Translations under genes and position numbers: made by a program
Virus record (IMG/VR): IMGVR_UViG_3300027834_000019
Location: 1 to 35,804 of that record
Length of the DNA: 35,804 bases
Source of the DNA: a virus
Reading direction: 5' to 3' (one strand)
Notes under the pieces: generated by a model
The model's input: only the letters and a program-made list of their open reading frames with translations
Databases searched by the model: none
What the model was told of the DNA's origin: nothing
Part shown: one piece after another, positions 1-6,469 of the stretch
Numbering within the stretch: the stretch's first letter is position 1
How the letters are laid out: each line of letters opens with the position of its first letter

Positions 1-5
1 TGAAG

Positions 6-131
6 TTTATTGCTAGTAGGACATAAAAATAAACTTCAAGGTAGGTGTCAATTGTTAAACCTTGATTTTAACGCATACGCCAAAGGTTTTGACGTAGCAT
101 ACAATTCACAATTAAATATTATTACTGGAGA
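6..131. repeat. Terminal direct repeat, left copy (circular overlap)
   Basis: These 126 bases are identical to 35679-35804 at the other end of the window. The frame of the gene starting at 35086 stays open through the right copy and ends at the stop at 136-138 after the left copy. The simplest reading is an assembler overlap from a circular or circularly permuted molecule rather than a biological terminal repeat. Positions 1-5 do not match the corresponding bases before the right copy. Confidence 0.93.
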
Positions 132-138
132 GAAATAA
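6..138 (+). CDS. C-terminal end of the putative annealing protein that starts at 35086
   Basis: This is the 3' end of the gene beginning at 35086: 43 codons and then TAA at 136-138. Read with the right-hand copy it gives a protein of about 241 residues. In the window's own left end, the first in-frame codon (positions 1-3) is TGA, which conflicts with the right copy. Bases 1-5 therefore look unreliable. The next gene starts at 140, one base after the stop, so the two are probably one operon. Confidence 0.85.
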
Positions 139-139
139 A

Positions 140-1168
140 ATGAACGAAGTAAAAGAGTTAGTAGAGTTTGATAAAATCGCGGCTGGCATTGCTGAAATAC
201 AAGATAAAGGTAATTTCATTCCTGATATGTCAACAAAGGAAGGTTATGAAGCAAGTAAGCGCTTTGTGTTGGATATGACAACACCAGCACGAACAAAGCT
301 AAATACGGTGCATAAAAACGCTAAAGCTTATTGGGTTGCTGGTGGCAAAGCAATTGACGCTAAGAAAAATGAAATAATGGACATCCTTGTTGATATTCAA
401 CAGCCACATCAAGAAGCTTACAAAGCTAAAGACCAAGAAGAGAAAGATCGCAAAGCTAAGTTTGAAGCTGACTTACAGGCTCGTATTGATGTTCTGTATA
501 ATTACAGAGTATTACCGAACGGTTCTACATCTCAGCAAATTACCGATTTAATTCAGGAGTGTGGAGAGACTGACACTCAAGACGGTTATTATCACCGCGC
601 AACTGACGCTTTTCAAGTTCGCGCCGAGTCGCTAGATATATTAAATGATGCGCTAATGCAGTGTGTTGCATATGAAGCCGAGCAAGCAAAGCAAGCTGAG
701 TTAGCGGAGCAAAACAGAATACAGCAAGAGCAGCTAGAGGCGCAGCAAGAAAAGATGCGCTTACAGCAAGAAGAAATGGATCGCAAGCAAGCTGAAATTG
801 ACAGAAAAGAAAATGAAGCGGCAGAAGTTATTCGTCAGCAAGAAGCTGAAAAGCAGCGCGTAATTGATGAAAATGCACGTATTGAGCGTGAAAAGCAAGA
901 AGCTATTGAGCGTGAAGAGTACGCAAAGCAACAAGCAGAAATTGCAGCAGAGAACGCAAAGCAAGCCGAGATTCAACGCCAGAAAGAACAGGCAACATTA
1001 GAGCAAGAAGCAGCAGAAAAGCGCGAGGCAAACAAGCGTCATAATGCTAAAGTTCACAACGGAATTTTAGAGGTTTTAACTGCTAACGGTATCAGCGAAG
1101 AAGATGGTAAAACAATGATAAAATTAGCCGCTAAACGTGAATTACCTAACCTACAAATTAACTATTAA
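140..1168 (+). CDS. Coiled-coil protein of the recombination cassette
   Basis: This 342-residue protein has a globular N-terminal part (about 1-165), a long charged Gln/Glu/Lys-rich coiled coil (about 170-300), and a short basic C-terminal segment. It starts one base after the stop of the putative annealing protein, behind GGAGAG, and is followed by a small N/Q-tailed protein, a YbcO-like nuclease and RusA. That context suggests a role in DNA recombination or replication. I do not recognise a named family, and the coiled coil alone does not give a function. The minus-strand open frame inside it mirrors the repetitive coiled-coil codons and is not a gene. Confidence 0.85.
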   Translation: MNEVKELVEFDKIAAGIAEIQDKGNFIPDMSTKEGYEASKRFVLDMTTPARTKLNTVHKNAKAYWVAGGKAIDAKKNEIMDILVDIQQPHQEAYKAKDQEEKDRKAKFEADLQARIDVLYNYRVLPNGSTSQQITDLIQECGETDTQDGYYHRATDAFQVRAESLDILNDALMQCVAYEAEQAKQAELAEQNRIQQEQLEAQQEKMRLQQEEMDRKQAEIDRKENEAAEVIRQQEAEKQRVIDENARIEREKQEAIEREEYAKQQAEIAAENAKQAEIQRQKEQATLEQEAAEKREANKRHNAKVHNGILEVLTANGISEEDGKTMIKLAAKRELPNLQINY

Positions 1169-1186
1169 CAGAGTAAAGGAAAGAAA

Positions 1187-1522
1187 ATGACAAACGTACA
1201 ATCTAAAGAAAATATGACTATCGCAATTCGCGAGTACACCGACAACCAAGGACAGCAAAAAAAGGTCTGGAAAACTATTGGCGAATTAATTACATGGGAT
1301 GATGGAAGTAAGTCATTTGAGTTATGGGGTCCAACTGGTTCAACTAAAGGCAATGTATTCGCTAAAGATGATAATAACCAACAAGTAGCGCCTCAACAAG
1401 GTGGCTACCAGCAGAATGCACCACAACAAAACGGCGGCGGCTTTCAGCAAAGCAACAATAACAACAACCATAGCCAACACGCACCACAGAACCATCCGCA
1501 AAACAACAGCCGTCAATTTTAA
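1187..1522 (+). CDS. Small protein with low-complexity N/Q tail, possibly ssDNA-associated
   Basis: This 111-residue protein has an N-terminal ordered part of about 60 residues carrying the pattern IGEL-x5-DG-x-KSFELWG, then a disordered tail rich in Asn, Gln, Gly and His ending in SRQF. Its place between recombination genes and its tail (resembling the linker of SSB proteins) suggest single-strand DNA binding. However, the acidic SSB tip is absent and I cannot identify an OB fold with certainty. The start follows AAAGGA. Treat the SSB role as a hypothesis. Confidence 0.82.
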   Translation: MTNVQSKENMTIAIREYTDNQGQQKKVWKTIGELITWDDGSKSFELWGPTGSTKGNVFAKDDNNQQVAPQQGGYQQNAPQQNGGGFQQSNNNNNHSQHAPQNHPQNNSRQF

Positions 1523-1532
1523 TTAAACTAAA

Positions 1533-1549
1533 GCGGCTATAATGGCCGC
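1533..1549. other. Small GC-rich hairpin between two recombination genes
   Basis: GCGGC at 1533-1537 pairs with GCCGC at 1545-1549 around a seven-base loop that contains TATAAT. No T-tract follows, so it is not an obvious terminator. It lies 15 bases before the GTG at 1565 and just upstream of its ribosome binding site. It could tune expression of the downstream gene, or the TATAAT could be a -10 box with a poor -35. Confidence 0.35.
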
Positions 1550-1564
1550 AATAAGGAGAGAGTA

Positions 1565-1858
1565 GTGGCAAAGCAAACTGAAATAACCAAGTCAGCGAAA
1601 GGCGAAGATTGCACGTTATTGCTTGGTAATTGCTCTAGCAACGAAACTGTAGTCCTTTGCCATATCGGAAAGGATAGAGGTATGGCGATTAAATGTAGTG
1701 ATCACTTTGCTGTTTATGCTTGCTCTAATTGTCACGATGTGATTGACGGTAGAGCGCCTGCTTTATACGGGCATGAAATGGTTGATAGTGCTAAAATGAT
1801 GGCACTAGAGCGAACACAGCAAAAGCTAATTGATAAAGGTTTATTGGTGATAGCATGA
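1565..1858 (+). CDS. YbcO-like (DUF1364) nuclease
   Basis: This 97-residue protein matches the DUF1364/YbcO pattern of lambdoid phages and prophages. It has C16 and C23, CH at 32-33, DH at 46-47, then C53-x2-C56-H57-D58, followed by an Ile-Asp. Known members are small zinc-containing nucleases found beside RusA or NinG resolvases. It starts with GTG behind AAGGAGAG, which extends the ordered alignment better than any internal ATG. Its stop overlaps the ATG of rusA by four bases, so translation is probably coupled. Role inferred: nuclease in late recombination or branch processing. Confidence 0.85.
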   Translation: MAKQTEITKSAKGEDCTLLLGNCSSNETVVLCHIGKDRGMAIKCSDHFAVYACSNCHDVIDGRAPALYGHEMVDSAKMMALERTQQKLIDKGLLVIA

Positions 1859-2214
1859 GTTATGAATTCGAAATGCCATGGCCTCCAAGCGTAGGTAGTT
1901 GCTGGAGAGCTTACAGAAACAGGCTGATATTAAGTAAGAGAGGAAGGGATTACAGAAAAAGCGCGATAGAAAAGCTTAAGCAATTAAATTTATTAGACGA
2001 AAACATATCGAAAACTGTTCATGTGTCTCTAGTGTTAAATCCTCCTACGCTAAGGCGGTACGATATCGACAACTTTAATAAAGCCTTGTTTGACGCGTTA
2101 AGTCATGGCGGGTTCTGGATTGATGACGAGCAGGTTACTTCATTATCAATTAAGAAAGGCGTTAAAACTAAAGGCGGTAACGTAATGGTTACTGTTAATT
2201 TAAACAAAAGCTAA
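1855..2214 (+). CDS. rusA: RusA-type Holliday junction resolvase
   Basis: This 119-residue protein is close to the usual RusA length of 120. The acidic residues D70, D72 and D91 and K76 fall at the same positions as the catalytic residues of E. coli RusA, inside the typical DIDN-x2-KAL-x-DAL and DD-x-QV segments. RusA dimers cut Holliday junctions, and in phages they clear branched DNA before packaging. It is translationally coupled to the YbcO-like gene (ATGA overlap). This is the best-supported enzyme in the recombination cassette. Confidence 0.95.
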   Translation: MSYEFEMPWPPSVGSCWRAYRNRLILSKRGRDYRKSAIEKLKQLNLLDENISKTVHVSLVLNPPTLRRYDIDNFNKALFDALSHGGFWIDDEQVTSLSIKKGVKTKGGNVMVTVNLNKS

Positions 2215-2235
2215 AGAGCTTAAAAGGAGAGTAAG

Positions 2236-2397
2236 ATGTTTAGAAGAGCGATGGTAACAATTTTATTTATTTTTGCGTATGTATTCGCTGGGATTGCTTT
2301 GGAGGTGGTTACGACCATACCGGCTTTATTTGCTTTTTACGGGTTTTGCAGTGCTGTAATTTACATGACACTATCCAAGTTGAAATACGCCCTTTAA
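2236..2397 (+). CDS. Small two-span membrane protein
   Basis: This open frame encodes 53 residues: a short basic start (MFRRA), then two hydrophobic stretches (about residues 6-24 and 28-44), and a basic C-terminus. It starts behind AAAAGGAGAG with good spacing. It lies just after rusA on the same strand. I do not recognise a family. It could be a membrane-acting accessory protein of early infection. Confidence 0.65.
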   Translation: MFRRAMVTILFIFAYVFAGIALEVVTTIPALFAFYGFCSAVIYMTLSKLKYAL

Positions 2398-2508
2398 ATG
2401 CATAACAAACTAACTTACATAAACGCCGGTATAACATTAAATCAATTTTGTATCGGCATAATAATTTACAGCTCTATAGGTCTGTTGTGTTTAATTAAAA
2501 TAATTTGA
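2398..2508 (+). CDS. Possible 36-residue single-span peptide
   Basis: ATG at 2398 directly follows the TAA of the preceding gene (TAAATG). The frame encodes 36 residues with one hydrophobic segment in the C-terminal half (pattern IGIIIY..IGLLCLIKII). There is no separate ribosome binding site, so expression would depend on reinitiation. Its size and unremarkable composition make chance possible. Confidence 0.35.
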   Translation: MHNKLTYINAGITLNQFCIGIIIYSSIGLLCLIKII

Positions 2509-2527
2509 AATAAATAACCTTGATGTA

Positions 2528-2555
2528 TTGTATTCTTAAAATAGTTTGATATAAT
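2528..2555 (+). promoter_or_regulatory. Sigma70-type promoter with extended -10
   Basis: TTGTAT at 2528-2533 and a perfect TATAAT at 2550-2555 are 16 bases apart. TG one base before the -10 (TGATATAAT) makes it an extended -10. It sits 45 bases upstream of the ATG at 2600 in an otherwise AT-rich gap and would drive the small-gene run at 2600-3520. Confidence 0.7.
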
Positions 2556-2599
2556 AGTTTCAAGAGTTGAGAAACAAACCAAACAAAAGAGAGAATATT

Positions 2600-2770
2600 A
2601 TGTCAAACGTTGAAACTATGGTTACTTATTCAAGCAAGAAAAATCCTTTCGATATAGTAATGATTAAATCAGATGATTCATTTGTTATTGTTGGTGATCA
2701 CGAACCTACAGATACACAGCTTAAAGACATGGTTAGTTGGCTTGATGTTGAGGGTTATAATGCAGAGTAA
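2600..2770 (+). CDS. Small acidic protein, unknown
   Basis: The start at 2600 is preferred over the upstream in-frame start at 2567 because AAGAGAGAA lies just before it and the extra residues look like translated leader. The resulting protein has 56 residues (MSNVETMV...), is acidic toward the C-terminus and has no recognisable domain. It is the first gene after the 2528 promoter. Its 3' end overlaps the ATG of the zinc-ribbon gene at 2760, so the two are coupled. Confidence 0.7.
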   Translation: MSNVETMVTYSSKKNPFDIVMIKSDDSFVIVGDHEPTDTQLKDMVSWLDVEGYNAE

Positions 2771-2888
2771 ATATAAATGCGCTCATTGCGAGCGCTCAAT
2801 TTCAGAGCTTGCATATAAAATGACTTTAGAAAACAAACCTTATTTATTATGTAAATGCAAAAAGCAAAAAGTTAAGGATTTCAAATGA
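2760..2888 (+). CDS. Mini zinc-ribbon protein
   Basis: This 42-residue protein has CAHC near its start and CKC near its end, separated by about 20 residues, in a highly basic chain. That is the layout of a zinc ribbon. I chose the start at 2760, inside the previous gene's end, because the longer frame from 2673 would run through that gene. The TGA overlaps the ATG of the next gene (ATGA at 2885). Function unknown; small phage zinc ribbons often bind nucleic acid or host polymerase. Confidence 0.65.
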   Translation: MQSKYKCAHCERSISELAYKMTLENKPYLLCKCKKQKVKDFK

Positions 2889-3046
2889 CAGCAAGTAAGC
2901 AAGCTAAAGAGTTAGGTTTAAAATCCCTAACTCAAGTTAGCGAATTAACAGGGCAGAGTTTGCAGACTTTAACTAATTGGTTTAACGATAAGCCTGAATT
3001 ATTTGAAGTTGTGTTGCTTGGTTGCGTTGCTAAATTAAATCTATAG
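2885..3046 (+). CDS. Small HTH-like protein
   Basis: This 53-residue protein carries a pattern typical of short phage helix-turn-helix proteins: SLTQVSELTG then SLQTLTNWF and a C-terminal LFEVVLLG helix. Such proteins are common in phage early regions, but their operators are mostly unknown. It is coupled by an ATGA overlap to the zinc-ribbon gene before it. It may regulate the surrounding small-gene operon. Confidence 0.65.
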   Translation: MTASKQAKELGLKSLTQVSELTGQSLQTLTNWFNDKPELFEVVLLGCVAKLNL

Positions 3047-3080
3047 GGCTATTAAGCTATTTTAATATTAAGGATTACTT

Positions 3081-3326
3081 ATGAGCACATGTAAAGGTGA
3101 AAACTGCAATGCTGTTAATGGCGTTAACCATAGTCAAGAGTGCATTAAAAATCACGATGCAATTTACGATAAAATAAGTAGCGCACCAGCTTGCTTTGAT
3201 AGAGCAGAAAGCGGAGGACGCAGGTTTGATAACTGTAAGTACTATAATGACTGTAAACAAGTTAAGCCAATTTGCGTTAATAATCCGATTAAAAATCAAT
3301 TTAACGCTACTGTGAAAGTTAATTAA
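3081..3326 (+). CDS. Cysteine-rich small protein, unknown
   Basis: This 81-residue protein has seven cysteines spread over the chain (C4, C9, C21, C38, C52, C58, C65), a basic middle, and no signal peptide or membrane segment. An ATG behind AAGGATTACTT is a reasonable start. The even cysteine spacing suggests metal binding. No family recognised. A minus-strand open frame over the same bases is a shadow. Confidence 0.65.
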   Translation: MSTCKGENCNAVNGVNHSQECIKNHDAIYDKISSAPACFDRAESGGRRFDNCKYYNDCKQVKPICVNNPIKNQFNATVKVN

Positions 3327-3346
3327 TTATATTTAGTGAGGGTGAT

Positions 3347-3520
3347 ATGGTTGAGGCAATATTTGAAGTTTTAAAGGTATTTGTTTTGTGCTTTGTTTTT
3401 GCTGGTGCGGTTTGTGCTTTTGCTATGTTTTTGTTTTTTCCTGTAAATGACGATCAGAAACAAGCGCCAGCATTTGTTATTTACAGGTTTTTTAAGCGTA
3501 TTTTTAATTTAGGAGAGTAA
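3347..3520 (+). CDS. Small single-span membrane protein
   Basis: This 57-residue frame begins with ATG behind GAGGGTGAT. It has a short N-terminus, a strongly hydrophobic segment (about residues 10-32) and a basic tail (YRFFKRIF). It lies directly before the putative lysis gene at 3524, only three bases away. By position it may be an accessory lysis or membrane protein, but the sequence does not identify it. Confidence 0.65.
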   Translation: MVEAIFEVLKVFVLCFVFAGAVCAFAMFLFFPVNDDQKQAPAFVIYRFFKRIFNLGE

Positions 3521-3523
3521 AGA

Positions 3524-3949
3524 ATGCAAACAATAATTACTAATGTAGAAGCTTTAAAGATGCCAAAGTTAAAAATTAAACGCTGGTATCATGATGATTG
3601 CACATTAGGTCGCTTAACTTATGGTGATTTACAATGCTTCACACTTGAGTTGCCTTGGTTAGATAATCAGCAGAATATTAGCTGTATACCTGCTGCTGGC
3701 GCGTATCAAGGTCGTAAGCATAAAAGCCCATCTAACGGAGATTGCATAGCCATTGATAATGTATTAGGCCGAAGTCACATACAGATACATAAAGGCAATT
3801 ACACTAGAAATGTTAAAGGGTGCATCCTTGTTGGTGACAGTGTTAGGTTTTTGGATGGCGACAGTATTCCTGATGTTACAAATAGTACCGCGACATTGAG
3901 AAAGCTATTAAAGGTGCTGCCAAGTAAGTTTTTAATTGAAATAGAGTAG
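3524..3949 (+). CDS. DUF5675-family protein; candidate lysis enzyme
   Basis: This 141-residue protein has the features I associate with DUF5675: TLGRL near residue 27, FTLELPW-x-DN at about 39-48, NISCIP, then GRSHIQIHKGN (82-92) and GCILVG (99-104). The His-x-Gly-Asn followed by Gly-Cys (H89, C100) recalls the His and Cys of YkuD L,D-transpeptidase active sites, though the spacing is shorter. It starts behind TAGGAGAG and stands first in a putative lysis block. Since no lysozyme, amidase or transglycosylase was found elsewhere, I infer it may supply the wall-active function. DUF5675 proteins have no proven activity that I can cite. Confidence 0.78.
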   Translation: MQTIITNVEALKMPKLKIKRWYHDDCTLGRLTYGDLQCFTLELPWLDNQQNISCIPAAGAYQGRKHKSPSNGDCIAIDNVLGRSHIQIHKGNYTRNVKGCILVGDSVRFLDGDSIPDVTNSTATLRKLLKVLPSKFLIEIE

Positions 3950-3958
3950 TGTTATAAT
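3950..3958 (+). promoter_or_regulatory. Extended -10 promoter before the microprotein and holin genes
   Basis: TGTTATAAT gives a perfect TATAAT (3953-3958) with the extended TG one base upstream. The -35 region at normal spacing (TTTTAA) is poor. It would start transcripts about 25 bases before the ATG at 3990, separating expression of the holin-like genes from the DUF5675 gene. Confidence 0.5.
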
Positions 3959-3989
3959 TAAATCACCTATTAACCAGTAAGGAAGTGTT

Positions 3990-4034
3990 ATGCCAGGTGG
4001 ACGCGACAAGCCAGATCCAGACGAAGACGAGTAG
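3990..4034 (+). CDS. 14-residue acidic microprotein
   Basis: ATG at 3990 behind AAGGAAG opens a 14-codon frame, MPGGRDKPDPDEDE, ending in TAG. The good ribosome binding site and the position directly after a promoter-like element support translation. Its stop is six bases before the ATG at 4041, which has no ribosome binding site of its own. The peptide may therefore act mainly as a leader that couples translation. A free function is also possible. Confidence 0.45.
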   Translation: MPGGRDKPDPDEDE

Positions 4035-4040
4035 TTATAA

Positions 4041-4568
4041 ATGATTGAATATAAACCACATCTAATAGCGGAAAACTTATCATATCTGTTGTTGGTGTGG
4101 TTTTTTGTTATATCAGTTTTTGGCGGAATAAAAGACTTTGCTGTTTCATGTTGCCTGTGTATTCTTTGGCTAATATATTGTTGGATATTTACTTTTAATT
4201 TGTTTGATCCTTTGTCATACATCGAGCTAACAAATAAAATAATATTAATTGACGGGTCGTTTGCTTTGGCTTGCGCTATGCTCTTAAAGCTAAGCCCTAC
4301 AGCATTAAAGCACTCATTACTACTATGCTTTGCTACATTGTGCCATATCATGATAATATTAAGCCTTAAAACAAAGTCATATGGCTTTTTCTACCTTTGG
4401 TATGACGAGCTAATAATTTTAGTAGGGTTATTACAAATGGTGATCTCATACAATGGATTTACTAAGGCACTTCATAGAATACAGGGACTGTTACGTGGGC
4501 GGAACGTTGATAGTAACTGCGCTAACAAAGGTTTATTTGCACAAAAAACGGGAAAGGCTAAAACGTGA
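4041..4568 (+). CDS. Multi-span membrane protein in lysis region
   Basis: This 175-residue protein has about five hydrophobic segments (near residues 14-30, 34-55, 68-85, 88-108 and 121-138) and a soluble basic C-terminus (LRGRNVDSN... to KAKT). It lacks a ribosome binding site and follows the microprotein by six bases. Its stop overlaps the GTG of the holin-like gene at 4565. Position suggests membrane perturbation or superinfection control, but the family is not recognised. The minus-strand frame at 3932-4351 is a shadow. Confidence 0.72.
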   Translation: MIEYKPHLIAENLSYLLLVWFFVISVFGGIKDFAVSCCLCILWLIYCWIFTFNLFDPLSYIELTNKIILIDGSFALACAMLLKLSPTALKHSLLLCFATLCHIMIILSLKTKSYGFFYLWYDELIILVGLLQMVISYNGFTKALHRIQGLLRGRNVDSNCANKGLFAQKTGKAKT

Positions 4569-4915
4569 AGCAAGAAACATTAAAAGCTTTGGCGGATGGT
4601 GCAACTATATCCGCAATAAGTACGGGCGTTAGTGTTAGAATTGGCTGGCTAGATGTCATTAATGAATACGCCCCAGCAATAGGTGCAATAGCAACTGTAT
4701 TTTTTGGCCTTATAGGCCTTTTGTTTTATTACCTAACCTATAAAAAAGGCACTCAGGCAGATGATAACAAAAGAGATATATCCGACTTAAAGGATGATTT
4801 TGATGTTCACAAACAAGAAACCCTCAAGCAGTTTGATAGCGTTAACTTAGGTATATCTAAAATACTTGAGAACCAAGCAACAAAGAAAAGAAAAACCGAT
4901 ACAGAGGTTGAATAA
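4565..4915 (+). CDS. Holin-like single-span protein
   Basis: This 116-residue protein starts with GTG overlapping the previous stop (GTGA). It has an N-terminal soluble part, one strong hydrophobic span (about residues 35-58, ending YYLTYKK), and a charged helical tail likely to form a coiled coil. This layout is seen in several small phage holin families. It is a better holin candidate than the protein before it, but no family is assigned with certainty. Confidence 0.7.
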   Translation: MKQETLKALADGATISAISTGVSVRIGWLDVINEYAPAIGAIATVFFGLIGLLFYYLTYKKGTQADDNKRDISDLKDDFDVHKQETLKQFDSVNLGISKILENQATKKRKTDTEVE

Positions 4916-5353
4916 ATGCCTTTCTCTCTTCAAATGAAATACTCACAAAATACATTTAGAAAGGGTGACTGTGTAGGTGTAAATCCTGATAGCTTCGCAT
5001 ATTTCAATGGTGACTGTTTATCTAAATGGCTAGAATCTGGATTATCAATAGATGATTGGCGCTACCCGTTCGCTATAATCTATATAACGAATGAAGATAT
5101 GGACGGCACTGAGCCAGAGGTATTAATTTTAACTGAAGAATACCTCCCTAATGAAGATATCGTTGAGCAAGTAAGGCTTGGTAACGATGTAGAGCAGTTC
5201 ATAAAAGATAACAACCCTGAAGAATTCAACCGTAGATATTACATAGACCTACCTGAAGACTACAATCACCCAGTAAGAAAGCAATTACGTGAAGTTGGCG
5301 AAAGCTCAACTACATGGTCAGTTATAGAGCCTTACATCAAGAGGCGTGATTAA
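4916..5353 (+). CDS. Unknown 145-residue protein
   Basis: This acidic soluble protein starts one codon after the previous stop and ends in TAATG with the next ATG. It has no membrane segment or recognised motif; the middle is rich in Asp and Glu (EEYLPNEDIVEQVRLGNDVEQF). Tight coupling to the repeat-bearing protein at 5353 suggests a joint role, perhaps in virion assembly or host recognition. Function unknown. Confidence 0.75.
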   Translation: MPFSLQMKYSQNTFRKGDCVGVNPDSFAYFNGDCLSKWLESGLSIDDWRYPFAIIYITNEDMDGTEPEVLILTEEYLPNEDIVEQVRLGNDVEQFIKDNNPEEFNRRYYIDLPEDYNHPVRKQLREVGESSTTWSVIEPYIKRRD

Positions 5354-6432
5354 TGACGGTCTTATGTGTTGAATCAGGGATAACCTATGCAACGGGTGTT
5401 GCTGCAATAGCTGCTGAAGGTGGCGCTAATAGAACCATGCAGGTAAGTGGCTCTAACTCATTTGCTACAAGTGTTAACGCAGGTCAATACAATCTAGGTA
5501 TAGTTATCATTCCTAACCCTGGCGAAGAAACTCAGGACGATGGTGATATAAATATTGGCGCCCAAATGACGGGTGCATTTTCTTGTGCAGCACCTAGCTC
5601 TGAAATAAGAAACTTAAGAACAAACAATCTAAACCTAACTAGCGCCCCTAATATGACTATCGATGGCTTGATATGTGACGGGCTAGGTAGTGACGGGGTT
5701 ATCTATAATGACACTGTAATAATTAGAAAGCTGATAATACACAATGCAAATGACAGCATTATATCTAGCGCAACAAGGCCAAACTCAGATATATCTGGCG
5801 TTACCTCTGTTGGCGCCACTAGGTTCGGATTTGCCAATGGTAAGTTTAACGATAGTGTCGATGTTGACTCTGCTAACCAAGGTTACTTTGGTGAAATGCC
5901 CGGCTCTGGTAATTTATGGGAGCATGATGGCAGTGGAACAAATACCATAACAGAATCACCGGTAACTGATATCTTTGTTGATTTTGCTGGCGGTAAGTAT
6001 GGGATATTAGCAAGCTCTAGTCCTGGCGCTGCTGGTGCAGGTGGTTTTATATTTACTGTCAGCAGCGGTATAACCGTAACGGCAGAAAGGCAAGATTATA
6101 GTTTAACGTTTAATGATGCTACCGTCGATTTAACTGGCGAGGTTTTAGTTAGTGCTGAATCGCAATTTTACCAAGTTCAGTTTTTTGATGGTCAGGTAGA
6201 TTTAATAGCAGGTATCGATGTATTAGCTCAAACACAAGATTATGATATAACCTTCTTTGATGCTACCGTTCAATTATCAGGCGTGATCAATGTATCTGCC
6301 GGCAATCAATTATATAGCGTCACATTCTACGATGCTTCTGTATCAATTACAGAGCTTTGGACAGACAAACCAAAAGCCGTTACCAACTGGGGCGATAAAT
6401 CTAATGTGGTGACAATTTGGACAGACAAGTAA
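5353..6432 (+). CDS. Beta-rich repeat protein, probably virion-associated
   Basis: This 359-residue protein has a Gly/Ser/Thr-rich N-terminal two thirds that looks like stacked beta strands. Four tandem repeats follow at residues 239-261, 262-286, 287-309 and 310-332. Each has the pattern G-x-h-V-x-A-x2-Q-x-Y-x-h-x-F-x-D-(A/G)-x-V-x-L. The C-terminus repeats a W-x-DK motif three times. Such architecture is common in phage surface or adhesion proteins. It lies just upstream of the terminase and is translationally coupled to the gene before it. Exact role unknown. Confidence 0.8.
   Translation: MTVLCVESGITYATGVAAIAAEGGANRTMQVSGSNSFATSVNAGQYNLGIVIIPNPGEETQDDGDINIGAQMTGAFSCAAPSSEIRNLRTNNLNLTSAPNMTIDGLICDGLGSDGVIYNDTVIIRKLIIHNANDSIISSATRPNSDISGVTSVGATRFGFANGKFNDSVDVDSANQGYFGEMPGSGNLWEHDGSGTNTITESPVTDIFVDFAGGKYGILASSSPGAAGAGGFIFTVSSGITVTAERQDYSLTFNDATVDLTGEVLVSAESQFYQVQFFDGQVDLIAGIDVLAQTQDYDITFFDATVQLSGVINVSAGNQLYSVTFYDASVSITELWTDKPKAVTNWGDKSNVVTIWTDK
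6067..6348 (+). repeat. Four tandem 23-25 residue protein repeats
   Basis: The DNA encodes four consecutive repeats of one beta-hairpin-like unit. The nucleotide sequences have diverged more than the proteins, so the array is not a fresh slippage product. Conserved positions are the opening Gly, Val-x-Ala, Gln-x-Tyr, Phe-x-Asp and Val-x-Leu. Confidence 0.8.
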
Positions 6433-6445
6433 ATAATGTTAAAAT
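6417..6445 (+). promoter_or_regulatory. Candidate promoter for the 6470 gene
   Basis: TTGGAC at 6417-6422 and TAAAAT at 6440-6445 are 17 bases apart. They overlap the end of the repeat-protein gene. The -10 lies 24 bases upstream of the ATG at 6470. It could raise expression of the abundant-looking small protein downstream. Confidence 0.45.
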
Positions 6446-6469
6446 ACTTAAAACTTTAGAGGAATTACC

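Noticed and set aside
6-131. True short direct terminal repeat
   Set aside because: Its length is typical of an assembler overlap, and the gene through the join is intact once the copies are merged, so a biological end is not required.
761-976. Minus-strand Leu/Phe-rich open frame
   Set aside because: It is the reverse reading of the Glu/Gln/Lys-rich coiled coil of the plus gene at 140.
3932-4351. Minus-strand 139-residue open frame
   Set aside because: It runs across the end of the DUF5675 gene and the microprotein and membrane gene, without a ribosome binding site or protein-like pattern.
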